DNA from: an uncultured Eubacterium sp.
GTDB lineage: Bacteria > Bacillota > Clostridia > Lachnospirales > Lachnospiraceae
Direction: 5' to 3'
DNA: 64,000 bases
Assembly: GCA_910577225.1 (NCBI GenBank)
Contig: CAJTMV010000020.1
Location: 1-64,000, forward strand
This document shows, piece after piece, positions 7,830-17,709 of the stretch. Each line of letters starts with the position of its first letter. Positions within the stretch are counted from its first letter, which is position 1. The notes beneath the pieces were generated by a model. It was given only the letters and a program-made list of their open reading frames with translations, did no database searches and was not told where the DNA came from. The translations under genes were made by a program, and so were the position numbers.

Positions 7830-8450
7830 TTAAAGCATGATTCCAAGTGACGTTAAGATCTTGTCATAAGAATCCAGCTCAGGCAAAAGGATAAAGTACC
7901 CTTCAAGCATGGTATCTCCTCCAAATGCCGTCTCGATCAGCAACGCATTATCTCCATACTGTCCAAACTGAATTGCCGGAATACTCAAAATTGCTCCTGC
8001 CATATCGATCGCTATATAAGGCACTGTCGGCGAAATATTCAGATTCGTCATCGCAGACAATGCGGAAAGATAAGAGCCGGCAATAATATTGCCAATCTCC
8101 ATCATTGCAGACAAATCCATTTCATCAAACGGCTCTTTATAATCTTCGCCTCTTCCCAGCAGATGATTGATCAGCCTGTGCGCATCATCCATTTTCAGCA
8201 GAAACATCAGGCTGCCGTTAATGTCGTTCTGCACGCCAAGATAAATTCCTACAATTTCTTCTTCTTCGGAACCGATTGCGGTATTTAAATCCTGAACTGC
8301 CATTAGCTTGACATTTGGTACTTCCATATTTAATTTTACATTCAGCAAGGTTGCAATTGCAGTCGTCGCATTCCCCGCTCCAATATTACCAATCTCTCTC
8401 AACACGTCAAAATACATACTGTTAATTTCGTCAAATGTAAATTTGCCCAT
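7830..8450 (-). CDS. cheC: CheY-P phosphatase CheC
   Basis: 206-residue CheC/FliY-family phosphatase that dephosphorylates CheY-P and regulates CheD during adaptation. Two active-site repeats are visible: EIGNIGAGNATTA near residue 17 and EIGNIIAGSYLSAL near residue 116, each with the Glu-X3-Asn pair of the family. It lacks the FliN domain found in FliY (21625-22776), so this is the free phosphatase. Confidence 0.95.
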   Translation of the reverse strand: MGKFTFDEINSMYFDVLREIGNIGAGNATTAIATLLNVKLNMEVPNVKLMAVQDLNTAIGSEEEEIVGIYLGVQNDINGSLMFLLKMDDAHRLINHLLGRGEDYKEPFDEMDLSAMMEIGNIIAGSYLSALSAMTNLNISPTVPYIAIDMAGAILSIPAIQFGQYGDNALLIETAFGGDTMLEGYFILLPELDSYDKILTSLGIML

Positions 8451-8507
8451 ATATTTCTCCCTGTATCTACTGATTCTTACTTCACATTACTGGTTATGAA
8501 TATAAGG

Positions 8508-8560
8508 AACTGTATGGAAATAACTTACATATCGATCATGCAGGTCATTCCCATACAGTT
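8508..8560. repeat. 10-bp perfect inverted repeat between cheW and cheC
   Basis: AACTGTATGG (8508-8517) and CCATACAGTT (8551-8560) are perfect inverted copies 33 bases apart in the 155-base gap between cheW and cheC, the longest gap in this part of the operon. It can fold as an RNA hairpin on either strand; no T-run follows on the minus strand. It may be a processing or stability element. Confidence 0.5.
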
Positions 8561-8605
8561 TACAGAGTCTGAGACTATCTTAAAATCTCTGCCGCTCTCT
8601 GATTC

Positions 8606-9076
8606 TTATACCGTCTCATGTTCATCAATAATAGCGTTAATATCAAACAGGGAAACAAGCTCTTCTCCGTTTTTTCCGATACCGTTGATAAACATTTCTT
8701 TTGCTTCTCTTGAGCTGTGCGATAGCTTATCAATCTCATTCGGGCCCAGATTAATGACTTCCTTTACTTCATCCACTACGATTCCAAGCGCATCCTTTTG
8801 TTCGAACTTTAGTATAATAATACGGGACGCTCCTGTATATACGTCGTCTTCCAGACCCATTTTTCTGCGGATGCTCATAACCGGAATGACTTCGCCGCGC
8901 AGGTTAATCACTCCTTTAAAATAAAACTGCGAGGTCGGCACCCTTGTAATTTTCTGCATTCTGACAATATTGTCGATAAAGCTGATATCGATCCCATACT
9001 GTTCGCTGCCTATTTTTACAACAATATACTGCTTTTTTGTTTCTTCTGTTGTTTCAATATAATCCACTTCTGGCAC
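8606..9076 (-). CDS. cheW: Chemotaxis coupling protein CheW
   Basis: 156-residue adaptor that links chemoreceptors to the CheA kinase. The CheW fold is seen in QYIVVKIGSEQYGIDISFID (about 16-35), YFKGVINLRGEVIPVM (conserved NLRG) and the C-terminal ISLFDINAI-type strand. It lies six bases downstream of cheA. Confidence 0.95.
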   Translation of the reverse strand: MPEVDYIETTEETKKQYIVVKIGSEQYGIDISFIDNIVRMQKITRVPTSQFYFKGVINLRGEVIPVMSIRRKMGLEDDVYTGASRIIILKFEQKDALGIVVDEVKEVINLGPNEIDKLSHSSREAKEMFINGIGKNGEELVSLFDINAIIDEHETV

Positions 9077-9081
9077 CTCCC

Positions 9082-11184
9082 TTACATCAATGTATTCACA
9101 TCCAGGATCAATGCGATTTCACCGTCGCCAAGAATCGTTGCACCGCTGATGATTTTGCTGTTGCTGATAAACTTACCCAGTGATTTAATAACAATCTCCT
9201 GCTGCCCGAGCAGATTATCCACAACAAGACCAGCCTGTTTTTCACCTTTGTTTACAATTACAACCGTAAGGCTTTCCGGCGCTACTTCCGGTTCTTCAAT
9301 ATCCAGAATCTGGTTCAGGCGAATAAGCGGTATCACATTGCCGCGCAGATTAATTACTTCCTCTGCCTGTACATACTTAATCTCAGACACCGGAACGTCT
9401 TCAATCGTAATAATTGAGCCGAGCGCAATCGCAAACAGCTCGTTATGTACTTCTACCAGCAGTGCCTGAATAATGGCAAGCGTCAGCGGCAGGCGCACAA
9501 TAAACGTAGATCCTTCGCCCAGCTTGCTCTTTACTTCCACATCGCCGCCCAGCGTCTCAATATTTGACTTTACAACGTCCAGTCCAACGCCTCGGCCGGA
9601 TACGTCTGTAATCTTCTTTGCCATCGAAAAACTAGGCATAAACAGAAAATCGATGATTTCTTTCTGACTTAAGTTTTCTGCCTGCTCCGCCGTTACAATC
9701 CCGCGCTCGATCGCTTTACGCTTTACATTTTCAGTATCGATGCCATTTCCGTCGTCGCCTACTTCGATCACGACGTTATTGCCTTCCTGATATGCCTTTA
9801 AGTTAATGGAACCAACTTCCGGCTTGCCTCTTTCCTTACGAAGCTCCGCGCTCTCCAGTCCGTGATCCGCGGAATTACGAAGCAGATGCTGCAGCGGATC
9901 TCCAATCTGATCGACAACGGTACGATCCAGCTCCGTATCTTCACCCGACATGTACAATTCCATTTTCTTATCCAGTTTACGCGATAAATCACGAATCATA
10001 CGCGGGAATTTTGCAACCACGCTTTCAATCGGCACCATTCTTGCTTTCATGACAGATTCATGCAGACTCGTCGTAATACGTTCCAGATATTCAATCTGAT
10101 CACGGAAAGACTGGCTTTGCGTTCCATCCCCGGAATCGCTGGAGCTGATCGATACCAGGCTGTTTTTCGCAATAATCAGCTCGCTGACCTGATTCATTAA
10201 AGCATCCAGCTTCTCAATATCCACACGCACCGTACGGTTCGCGACCGGTTTATTGACCGGCTTGCCTTTTGCCGCCGCGGTATTGGCTGCCTTTGGCTGC
10301 TCTTCCTTGGCGGGTGCTGATGCGGCAGGCGTACTCTGCTCTGCGACAGCAGTTTTTTCTTCTGGTTCGCTGATCTTTTGTCCCGTTTCGACAAGCGTCT
10401 CATATTTCAGCTGCTCGCCAATGACTTCTTCGATCTCCGATACCGCTTTCGCTGACGTCAGAAATTTTTCAACGCCCTCGTCGTCTGCCGCTACCAGGAA
10501 ACTAAAGTCCAGATCAAATTTCTCGTCTTCAATATCCTGCGCAGACGGATGATAAGCGAGTATCTCTCCGAACTCTTCGACTGCCTTGAATACCAGAAAT
10601 GCCCTTGCCGCTTTTAACAGACACTCTTTTTGCACGTATACGGTAAATCCAAAGATGACTTTACCGCTTTCTTCAGCATTTTTCACTGTCTCATGATCAT
10701 TTTCCGAAAGATCCATATGCAGGTATTTTTTTCTATGATCGCTGTCTGCCGGTTCCGCAGGAGCCTCAGACGATTTTTCTTTCTTTGGCGCCGGCGCTGC
10801 AGTTCCGTTTAAAATCCCGTTTAAAGCCGCAATAATTCCTTCGTTATCATTCGTTCCTTCATCTGAGGTTTCTTTAATGATATTCAGATACCCCTCGATC
10901 GCGTCCAGACACTGAAATAAAACATCAATAATATCGCCGTTGACTTTGATCTTGTCATTACGCACTTCCTGAAATACGTTTTCCATATCGTGCGTTAAAT
11001 GCTGCATCCGTTTAAAGCCCATCGTACCGGCCATGCCTTTTAAAGAATGTGCCGCACGGAAAATCTCATTGATTACGTCATGATCTTCCGGCTCATTCTC
11101 AAGCGCCATAATATTATCGCTTAAGCTCTGGATATGCTCTGCTGTCTCATCAATAAAAATTTCCAGATATTGACTTACATCCAT
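9082..11184 (-). CDS. cheA: Chemotaxis histidine kinase CheA
   Basis: 700-residue CheA. The P1 HPt domain has the phosphorylated His46 in AAHSLKGMAGTMGF. A P2-type CheY-binding region lies around 150-255 and is followed by an Ala/Pro/Glu linker (about 265-310). The P3 dimerisation helices carry LMNQVSELIIAKNSL. The P4 ATPase shows N-box HLLRNSADHGLE, G1 VGDDGNGID and G2 GRGVGLDVVKSNIE, and a CheW-like P5 ends the protein. It autophosphorylates on receptor signal and passes phosphate to CheY and CheB. It sits two bases after cheB and six before cheW. Confidence 0.97.
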   Translation of the reverse strand: MDVSQYLEIFIDETAEHIQSLSDNIMALENEPEDHDVINEIFRAAHSLKGMAGTMGFKRMQHLTHDMENVFQEVRNDKIKVNGDIIDVLFQCLDAIEGYLNIIKETSDEGTNDNEGIIAALNGILNGTAAPAPKKEKSSEAPAEPADSDHRKKYLHMDLSENDHETVKNAEESGKVIFGFTVYVQKECLLKAARAFLVFKAVEEFGEILAYHPSAQDIEDEKFDLDFSFLVAADDEGVEKFLTSAKAVSEIEEVIGEQLKYETLVETGQKISEPEEKTAVAEQSTPAASAPAKEEQPKAANTAAAKGKPVNKPVANRTVRVDIEKLDALMNQVSELIIAKNSLVSISSSDSGDGTQSQSFRDQIEYLERITTSLHESVMKARMVPIESVVAKFPRMIRDLSRKLDKKMELYMSGEDTELDRTVVDQIGDPLQHLLRNSADHGLESAELRKERGKPEVGSINLKAYQEGNNVVIEVGDDGNGIDTENVKRKAIERGIVTAEQAENLSQKEIIDFLFMPSFSMAKKITDVSGRGVGLDVVKSNIETLGGDVEVKSKLGEGSTFIVRLPLTLAIIQALLVEVHNELFAIALGSIITIEDVPVSEIKYVQAEEVINLRGNVIPLIRLNQILDIEEPEVAPESLTVVIVNKGEKQAGLVVDNLLGQQEIVIKSLGKFISNSKIISGATILGDGEIALILDVNTLM

Positions 11185-11185
11185 C

Positions 11186-12466
11186 TTATTTTACCCCCAC
11201 CTGATTAATTATTCTTTTGGGAATACTCGTAAGCGGTACCACCTCGTCGGTAAGTCCGGCCTCGGCAATTGCTTTTGGCATGCCGTACACTACGCATGTA
11301 GGCTCATCCTGTGCAATCACATAAATAGGTTTTGACCGGTTCAGATCCTGAATGCCCTCTGTACCGTCCGCACCCATACCCGTTAATACCACGCATACAA
11401 TCTCATCGTACTTTGTTCTCTTTAAAGACTTATACATTACGTTTGCACACGGCCGCAGTCCTCCTATCGCCGGTGCATCTGACAAATGTATCTTATGCGT
11501 ACCGTCTTTGGCTGCCACAACTTCCAGGTGCGCGCCGCCCGGAGCCACATAAACCCAGCCTTTTTTCAGTACGTCATTTTCCTCTGCCTCCTTGACCCGA
11601 ACCTTGCTGAGCTCATTCAGGCGCTCCGCCATCGATTTTGTAAATCCCATCGGCATATGCTGTACAAGCACCATGGGCGCATCCATATTTCTATCCAGAT
11701 ATGGAATCACGCTCTGTAACGATTTTGGCCCGCCTGTAGAACATGCCAGGGCAATCAGCTTCTGGCCGCCGCCGTTCGAAGGCTTATGCGCGACTGTTCG
11801 TACAGGCGCTGCTGCAGGCGCTGCAGATACAGGCGCTGCTGCAGACCTGGCTGGCGCCGCTGCAGAAACTCCCGCTGGCGCTGGAGATTTGGCTGCTGCA
11901 GATCTGGCTGGCGCTGCTGCGCGGGCTGCCGCAGACAACGATGCACGGGCTGCTGTAGCGGTTGCGACCGCCGTAGCAGCTGCCGCTGCTGCAGATGCTG
12001 CCGCCGGAGACCGGCCTGGCGCCGCTGCCTTCGCCGGAGCCGCAGGTGCTGCAGATTTCGTTTTCATCTGCGGAAGTACCGAATTGAGAAGACGCGTCAG
12101 ATCCTCGCGAAACTGTACGCCTTTTGCCTCCACAATATTTTCCGGCTTTGTAATAAAATCTACAGCTCCATACTCCATCGCCTGAATGGTAATCTTCGCA
12201 TCTTCTTTCGCAAGAGAACTGACTACGACTACTGTGGCACGAATATTCTCTTTTTGCAATTTTTGCAGAAGCTCCAGTCCATTCATTCTCGGCATATTGA
12301 TATCCAGAAGAACAGCGTCGTAGCTGTTGCTTGTGATCTTTTCATATGCCTCCAGACCATCTCTGCATGTGTCTGTCGCTTCATACTCATTACCTGAATT
12401 GATTATATCACAGATAGCTCTTCTCATGAGTGCAGAATCATCTACAACTAAAATATTTTTTTTCAT
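11186..12466 (-). CDS. cheB: Chemotaxis methylesterase CheB with long Ala-rich linker
   Basis: 426 residues, longer than the usual ~350. An N-terminal receiver domain has phospho-acceptor Asp55 in AVLLDINMPRMNG. An 85-residue Ala/Pro/Arg/Ser linker (about 139-225) follows, then the methylesterase domain with Ser243 (ALACSTGGPKSL), HMPMGFTKSMAERL and LTGMGADGTEG carrying the catalytic His and Asp. It demethylates receptors during adaptation. The linker DNA is made of GCTGCAGGCGC-type near-repeats that also create long spurious ORFs on the plus strand. The linker length could vary between strains by slippage. Confidence 0.96.
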   Translation of the reverse strand: MKKNILVVDDSALMRRAICDIINSGNEYEATDTCRDGLEAYEKITSNSYDAVLLDINMPRMNGLELLQKLQKENIRATVVVVSSLAKEDAKITIQAMEYGAVDFITKPENIVEAKGVQFREDLTRLLNSVLPQMKTKSAAPAAPAKAAAPGRSPAAASAAAAAATAVATATAARASLSAAARAAAPARSAAAKSPAPAGVSAAAPARSAAAPVSAAPAAAPVRTVAHKPSNGGGQKLIALACSTGGPKSLQSVIPYLDRNMDAPMVLVQHMPMGFTKSMAERLNELSKVRVKEAEENDVLKKGWVYVAPGGAHLEVVAAKDGTHKIHLSDAPAIGGLRPCANVMYKSLKRTKYDEIVCVVLTGMGADGTEGIQDLNRSKPIYVIAQDEPTCVVYGMPKAIAEAGLTDEVVPLTSIPKRIINQVGVK

Positions 12467-12567
12467 AATGCATCAGAACTTCTTTCTCTTTCTTTGTTTG
12501 TAACATTCCAGATAACCAAATCATATTCCCGCGGTCTTTTCCATAAATCACAGACCTGGCTGTACGG

Positions 12568-13311
12568 CTACGAATAACTGTTTTTATTTCTAATTTTACG
12601 TTCTTCATCAAAAATATATCGAATAATTTCCTCACGTATCGCGCGGTCTTTAAAGATAAATTCCGCTCTGTTTTCAAATCGTTTTTTATCTGTCTGTGCC
12701 TCTGCACAGGACAGAATATGTGCCGGTATCAGATATGTCTTTTCGCATTCTTCGCTGTGCAGCTGCACCTCTGTCATAATATAAGTATCAGTCTCATTTT
12801 GTATATCTGTCACAAACCTGGCTCCTCCGCCGCTGATATCCACGATAGAAGCCTCTTTCCGCGTCATGCCGATCTGCGGCAGTTCCACAAACGATGCAAA
12901 CTCTTCGACCGGAAGATTCAGTGCATGCTGCAAAGTAATATTATAATAATACATCGGTATCACACAGGGCATTCGGTAATATTCCCGTCTCTGATATTTA
13001 TGCAGCTGACTTTTTAATGTTACGCGCAACAGATGCATATTGTTTGTCTTATAGCGTTCTTTTATGATTCCCAGACCACGGTAAAGTCCTCCGTTGCCGT
13101 AAAATACAAGCTCAAAACGAATTCCGATCGGAAGCATAATCAGTTTTCCAGCCTCTGACGGCATCGACAGCTCCAGTTCGTCATTTCCTGGAACATCTGT
13201 CACCTGGCTTTTATAAATATGCGCGCTCAGGCCGGTCTTTCTCTCCTGTTCGATCTGACGGGTCATGCATAGCTCTACTTTGTTGCCTGGCTGTATAATG
13301 TTTGCAATCAT
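12568..13311 (-). CDS. PilZ-domain c-di-GMP-binding protein (YcgR/YpfA type)
   Basis: 247 residues. An N-terminal YcgR-like domain (about 5-110) is followed by a PilZ domain carrying both c-di-GMP motifs: RREYYRM (RxxxR type, near residue 110) and DISGGGARF ([D/N]xSxxG type, near 160). Family members act as flagellar brakes that slow the motor or stator when c-di-GMP is high. It lies between flhG and cheB inside the fla/che operon, which supports a motility role. The 100-base gap after it, before cheB, holds no gene. Confidence 0.9.
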   Translation of the reverse strand: MIANIIQPGNKVELCMTRQIEQERKTGLSAHIYKSQVTDVPGNDELELSMPSEAGKLIMLPIGIRFELVFYGNGGLYRGLGIIKERYKTNNMHLLRVTLKSQLHKYQRREYYRMPCVIPMYYYNITLQHALNLPVEEFASFVELPQIGMTRKEASIVDISGGGARFVTDIQNETDTYIMTEVQLHSEECEKTYLIPAHILSCAEAQTDKKRFENRAEFIFKDRAIREEIIRYIFDEERKIRNKNSYS

Positions 13312-13337
13312 AATCCTCCTTCGTTTTCCCAGATCAT

Positions 13338-14207
13338 TTAATTAAAAAAATTATAAAATAACTCCCGGATGCCCTGACGGTCCGGTTCAATATTGGGTTC
13401 CCCGTCGATCAGGCTCTGTGCCAGACGCTCGAAGGCTCTGGCAGATCTCGCGTTCGGCGCAGCCATGGAAACAATTTTCTGTGCACGTACTGATTTTTCC
13501 AAAAGTCCGTCCTGCGGAATCGTACCGAAAAAATGCACCTCGCCCTGAAGGAATTTGGATATTACGGAGCTGAGCTTTTCATATACAAGCTGGCCGTCGT
13601 CCATTGACACAGTCCTGTTAACGACCACCTCTATATTCGTATTATGTCTGGCAAATCCCGGATTGCCATATAACGCCTTGATCAGCGAGTAGGAATCTGT
13701 CAGGGAGCTTGGTTCCGGTGTCAGTACGAGCAATACCTCAGGACTTGACGATACGAATTCCATAACATTATTCGCAATGCCGGCTCCGGTATCGATCAGA
13801 ATAAAATCTGTCAGCTCATCCAGTTCGTTTAAATTATTGACCAGACGTGAGAGCTGGTTTCTGGTCAGATTATTCATACCAGTAATACCGTTTCCTCCTG
13901 AAATAAATCCGATTTCCATCGGGCCTTCTGTAATGATCTCCTTTAGTTTCTTGCCATGGTATATCATATCACTTAGATTATATTTCGGAATCGCACCAAA
14001 CATAACCTCCACGTTCGCAAGACCCATATCCGCGTCAAAAATAATCACTTTCTTACCTAACTTGCGTAATTGAACCGCGAGGTTTACGGCAATATTTGAC
14101 TTTCCCACCCCGCCTTTACCACTCGTTATTGTGATAACTCTTGCTTTGGATACAGAACGGGCCTGCTTTGATTTTACCACGTTTCTCAGTTGTTCTGCCT
14201 GATCCAT
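13338..14207 (-). CDS. flhG: MinD-like ATPase FlhG (FleN/YlxH)
   Basis: 289-residue ParA/MinD-family ATPase that, with FlhF, sets flagellar number and position. The deviant Walker A is ITSGKGGVGKSNIAVNLA (about 26-43), and FDADMGLANVEV and DFILIDTGAGI follow. The ATG at 14207 has GGAGGGG seven bases upstream; a TTG two codons earlier overlaps the flhF stop. flhF ends at 14210, so the two genes are tightly coupled. Confidence 0.94.
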   Translation of the reverse strand: MDQAEQLRNVVKSKQARSVSKARVITITSGKGGVGKSNIAVNLAVQLRKLGKKVIIFDADMGLANVEVMFGAIPKYNLSDMIYHGKKLKEIITEGPMEIGFISGGNGITGMNNLTRNQLSRLVNNLNELDELTDFILIDTGAGIANNVMEFVSSSPEVLLVLTPEPSSLTDSYSLIKALYGNPGFARHNTNIEVVVNRTVSMDDGQLVYEKLSSVISKFLQGEVHFFGTIPQDGLLEKSVRAQKIVSMAAPNARSARAFERLAQSLIDGEPNIEPDRQGIRELFYNFFN

Positions 14208-14209
14208 AC

Positions 14210-15490
14210 TCAATCCCCTCCAAGTAATTTCTTCACAATCTTTTGTGTGTCAAATACCTCAATATCATCCGGAACGTTTTGTCCGTACGTCGAATACGAC
14301 AAATCCGCCCCTGAATATAAGTGGATATTTAACAGGTTGCCATAACATGAGGTTTCATCCAGCTTGGTAAAGATCAGCCTGTAATCCGCAAATGTACGAT
14401 AAATATTGCACATATCCTGCAGATCACGATATTTGGTAGTTGCACTTAAGACCAGATATACCTCAGTCTTAGAACCGGCAGACAGTCCGCCGATCAGTTT
14501 CTTTACATCTTCGCACTGCGCCGCATTTTTATGCGAAAAACCCGCGGTATCCACAAGTATCAGATCGTATTCCGATAAATTATGAACGGCTTCTTTCATT
14601 TCCTCTGGCGAATAAACGATCGTCAGCGGCATATCCAGAATATTCGCATAAGTCCGCAGCTGTTCGGTCGCAGCGATACGATAGGTGTCGGCTGTCAAAA
14701 ACGCCACTTTTTTTCCTTCGTCTACTTTATATCGCGACGCCACCTTTGCAATTGTAGTCGTCTTGCCGACTCCCGTAGGACCGATAAAAAAAGCGACCGT
14801 CGGTTTGGAACCCTGAAATTCAATCGGTTTTGGCTGACCGAATTTTAACACAAGTTTCTGATAAATATGCGATAAAATATAATCAATATTACTGCCCTTG
14901 CTTGATATTTTTTCCAGCTCATCCAAAATCTGATTGGCATATTTTTCATCCACTTCGTTGTCCAGCAGTGTCTGATAGAGCATTTTGACAAAAGAAAATC
15001 CTTCCTGTGCCTGATCGTTTGCTCCTCCTATGCCATCCTCCTGATTTTTCTTTTCCGCGGAAATCCTGTCCTCCAAAAGACTCTGCAGACTGTCCAGACG
15101 CTCCTCAAGCGCGCTGGAGGACGCCTGCTGGGGCTGTGGTCTCTGCTCCGGCAGCTCTTCAGGCTGCCTTTGGATTGGCTGCGGACGGCTGACTGGTACG
15201 GCTGCCGGAATCCGTATGTTTTCATCTGCAGCCAGATTAATGCTTTCCGGCTTTCTCATCGGCGCCTGCGCAGCTGCCTCCGCCTGCGGCTGTGCAAACG
15301 GATTGGCTTTATTTGCGTCGTTTTCTTCCAGCGCGGCTGTCACTTCATACAAAATACCTTTCAAGGCACGAAAAACGCCTTTGGGCTTTACCGTTTTCAC
15401 ACTCATGATCACGACGTCCGGGCCCATTTCTTTTTTAGCTCTTTCGATTGCCTCGCTCTCAGTCTTCCCCTGAAATTTATTAATTGTCAT
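14210..15490 (-). CDS. flhF: Signal-recognition-particle-type GTPase FlhF
   Basis: 426 residues: an N-terminal basic domain (MTINKFQGKTESEAI), a Gln/Pro-rich linker (about 90-130), and the NG GTPase domain. The G1 motif is FFIGPTGVGKTTTIAKVASRY-like (about 230-250), followed by DTYRIAATEQL, LVDTAG (G3) and FTKLDE (G4). FlhF localises the flagellar base and works with FlhG, whose gene follows. Its ATG directly follows the flhA stop (TTAAATG), so translation is probably coupled. Confidence 0.95.
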   Translation of the reverse strand: MTINKFQGKTESEAIERAKKEMGPDVVIMSVKTVKPKGVFRALKGILYEVTAALEENDANKANPFAQPQAEAAAQAPMRKPESINLAADENIRIPAAVPVSRPQPIQRQPEELPEQRPQPQQASSSALEERLDSLQSLLEDRISAEKKNQEDGIGGANDQAQEGFSFVKMLYQTLLDNEVDEKYANQILDELEKISSKGSNIDYILSHIYQKLVLKFGQPKPIEFQGSKPTVAFFIGPTGVGKTTTIAKVASRYKVDEGKKVAFLTADTYRIAATEQLRTYANILDMPLTIVYSPEEMKEAVHNLSEYDLILVDTAGFSHKNAAQCEDVKKLIGGLSAGSKTEVYLVLSATTKYRDLQDMCNIYRTFADYRLIFTKLDETSCYGNLLNIHLYSGADLSYSTYGQNVPDDIEVFDTQKIVKKLLGGD

Positions 15491-17524
15491 TTAAGCTGTC
15501 ACCATCCCTACTGACTGTAATTCAACATTCGAATCTATTTCATTGTAAGACACAACAATCAGGTCCTTGAAATACTCCTCTGTCATTTTCTTAAAATACA
15601 TACGCACAATCGGTGAGGTAACGATAATCGGGTTTTTTCCGAGATTTTCCAGCTTTGCAATTTCTGTCTCCACCGATGCCATAATCAGCTTCGTCCGTTC
15701 CGGATCGATTGTTAAATACGCTCCCTGCTCCGTCTGTTTTACCGAAGACATGATCTCCTGCTCGACATTCGGATCGAGCGTAATCACGCTGGTCGCCTCG
15801 TTCGGCATAAAATAACGGTTTGAAATTGCCCGCTTTAACGACTGACGCGTATATTCCGTCAGTACGTCCGTATCTCTGGAAGTCGTCGCATGATCTGCCA
15901 GCGTTTCAAAAATCGTAAGCAAATCCCGAATAGAAATCCCTTCCGAAAGCAGATTCTGCAAAACCTTTTGTATCTCGCCGATGCCAAGCAGCTTTGGAAC
16001 AAGATCGTCGATCAGTACCGGATTGCTTTCCTTTACATTGTCGATCAGGTTTTGTACGTCCTGTCTTGTCAAAAGCTCTGCAATATGGCTTCTTATTACC
16101 TCTGTTAAATGCGTCGCGATAATCGAAGGCGGGTCTACGACTGTATAGCCAAGACTTTCTGCCCGCTCTCTCTGGCTCTCTGTAATCCAGATCGCCGGCA
16201 GGTGAAACGAAGGCTCAAACGTAGGAATACCTGTAATCTCTTCTTCCACATAGCCGGGATTCATCGCCATATAATGATCGAACAAAATCTCTCCTTCTGT
16301 AATCTGGATTCCCTTGATCTTAATAATATACTGGTTCGGGTTCAGCTGGATATTATCACGCAGACGAATAATCGGAACAACCGTACCAAGCTCTAACGCA
16401 ATCTGTCTTCGAATCATAACGACACGATCCAGCAGGTCGCCGCCCTGATTGACATCTGCCAGCGGAATAATACCATAGCCAAACTCCAGCTCGATCGGAT
16501 CGACCTGCAGCAAAGATACGACATTTTCGGGTTTGCGAATCTCTTCCGCCTCTTCTTCCGCCTGTGTCGACTCTTCTTCGATCGCCTCTACCGCCATACT
16601 CCGATCCATCACTCTGCCAACAATAATATATACCAGACCAAACGCGATAAAAAGCGCGGTATTTAACGGTGTCGTTATTCCTAAAAACACAAGCGTCATT
16701 CCTACCAGATACAATACCTTCGGAATGCCAAACAGCTGCGATACCAGCACATCGCTAAAGTCAGCCTCTTTCGACGCCTTTGTAACGAGTATACCGGTTG
16801 CAAGCGAAATCATCAAAGACGGCATCTGTGAAGCCAGGCCGTCGCCAATCGTTAAAACGCCATATTTTTGCAACGCCTCGACTGCTTCCATTCCTTCACG
16901 CGTCATTCCCATGATCGTACCGCCGATCAGATTGACGGCCGTAATCAAAAGTCCTGCTGACGCGTCTCCCTTTACATACTTCGTAGCACCGTCCATAGAG
17001 CCGAAGAACGCAGACTCCGCCTGTATTTTATCGCGGCGGTTTCTTGCTTCCCGATCATCGATGGCGCCCGTATTTAAGTCCGCGTCGATCGCCATCTGCT
17101 TGCCAGGCATTGCGTCCAGCGTAAAACGTGCCGTAACCTCAGACACACGTTCTGAACCTTTATTGATAACTACAAACTGAATAATAACCAAAATAATGAA
17201 GACAATCGTTCCAATGACAATATCGTCTCCGCCGACAAAAGCTCCGAACGTCGCAACGACGTTTCCCGGATCTCCTGTGCCAAGAATCAGTCTGGTAGAA
17301 GATACGTTCAGAGAAATTCGAAAGATCGTCGTAAACAGCAAAAGCGTTGGGAAAAACGACATATCCAGAACTTCTTTTACAAACAGACAGTTAAAAAGCA
17401 CTACAAGTGCCAGCGATATGTTAAGCGCCAGCATAACGTCCAGTAATACGTTTGGGATCGGCACAATAAAGAATATGATTGCCGCCAAAAGATATAATGC
17501 AACACCGACATCCGCTTTCCTCAT
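15491..17524 (-). CDS. flhA: Flagellar type III export gate protein FlhA
   Basis: 677 residues from MRKADVGVALYLLAA. About eight N-terminal membrane helices (to ~residue 310) form part of the export gate with FlhB/FliPQR. The FHIPEP-type conserved block includes ATRFTLDAMPGKQMAIDADL (about 140-160). The large cytoplasmic C-terminal domain forms the nonameric docking ring. An ATG five codons upstream lies only a few bases from the AGGTGG site, so the second ATG is preferred, though the first cannot be excluded. Confidence 0.95.
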   Translation of the reverse strand: MRKADVGVALYLLAAIIFFIVPIPNVLLDVMLALNISLALVVLFNCLFVKEVLDMSFFPTLLLFTTIFRISLNVSSTRLILGTGDPGNVVATFGAFVGGDDIVIGTIVFIILVIIQFVVINKGSERVSEVTARFTLDAMPGKQMAIDADLNTGAIDDREARNRRDKIQAESAFFGSMDGATKYVKGDASAGLLITAVNLIGGTIMGMTREGMEAVEALQKYGVLTIGDGLASQMPSLMISLATGILVTKASKEADFSDVLVSQLFGIPKVLYLVGMTLVFLGITTPLNTALFIAFGLVYIIVGRVMDRSMAVEAIEEESTQAEEEAEEIRKPENVVSLLQVDPIELEFGYGIIPLADVNQGGDLLDRVVMIRRQIALELGTVVPIIRLRDNIQLNPNQYIIKIKGIQITEGEILFDHYMAMNPGYVEEEITGIPTFEPSFHLPAIWITESQRERAESLGYTVVDPPSIIATHLTEVIRSHIAELLTRQDVQNLIDNVKESNPVLIDDLVPKLLGIGEIQKVLQNLLSEGISIRDLLTIFETLADHATTSRDTDVLTEYTRQSLKRAISNRYFMPNEATSVITLDPNVEQEIMSSVKQTEQGAYLTIDPERTKLIMASVETEIAKLENLGKNPIIVTSPIVRMYFKKMTEEYFKDLIVVSYNEIDSNVELQSVGMVTA

Positions 17525-17539
17525 CTTTGACCATCCCAC

Positions 17540-17709
17540 CTTTCCTTCGTTTTTTTTCTGTCCTTCATTTTAAATCTATCCTTATTTTTATTCGTCAAAA
17601 TTTCGCTGTTTCCAGCTTCTGTTAATTCTCTCATTGTATGGATTCTCTTTGTAAATGCTGCTATTCCTATGTAACCTGTTTTTCATCTTCATGTGATCCG
17701 GGCCGGCGC
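17540..17709. other. 170-base gap between flhB and flhA
   Basis: A purine-rich minus-strand spacer. A 34-codon ORF (MKMKNRLHRNSSIYKENPYN...) can be read on the minus strand but has no ribosome binding site, so it is not called. No terminator-like hairpin is seen, consistent with transcription continuing through. Confidence 0.4.

Noticed and set aside
11592..12185. Long Ala-rich plus-strand ORFs opposite cheB
   Set aside because: They mirror the GC-rich repetitive CheB linker in another frame, have no ribosome binding site and no family resemblance.
12438..12707. 89-codon minus-strand ORF spanning the end of the PilZ gene and start of cheB
   Set aside because: It overlaps two strong genes in another frame and has no start signal.
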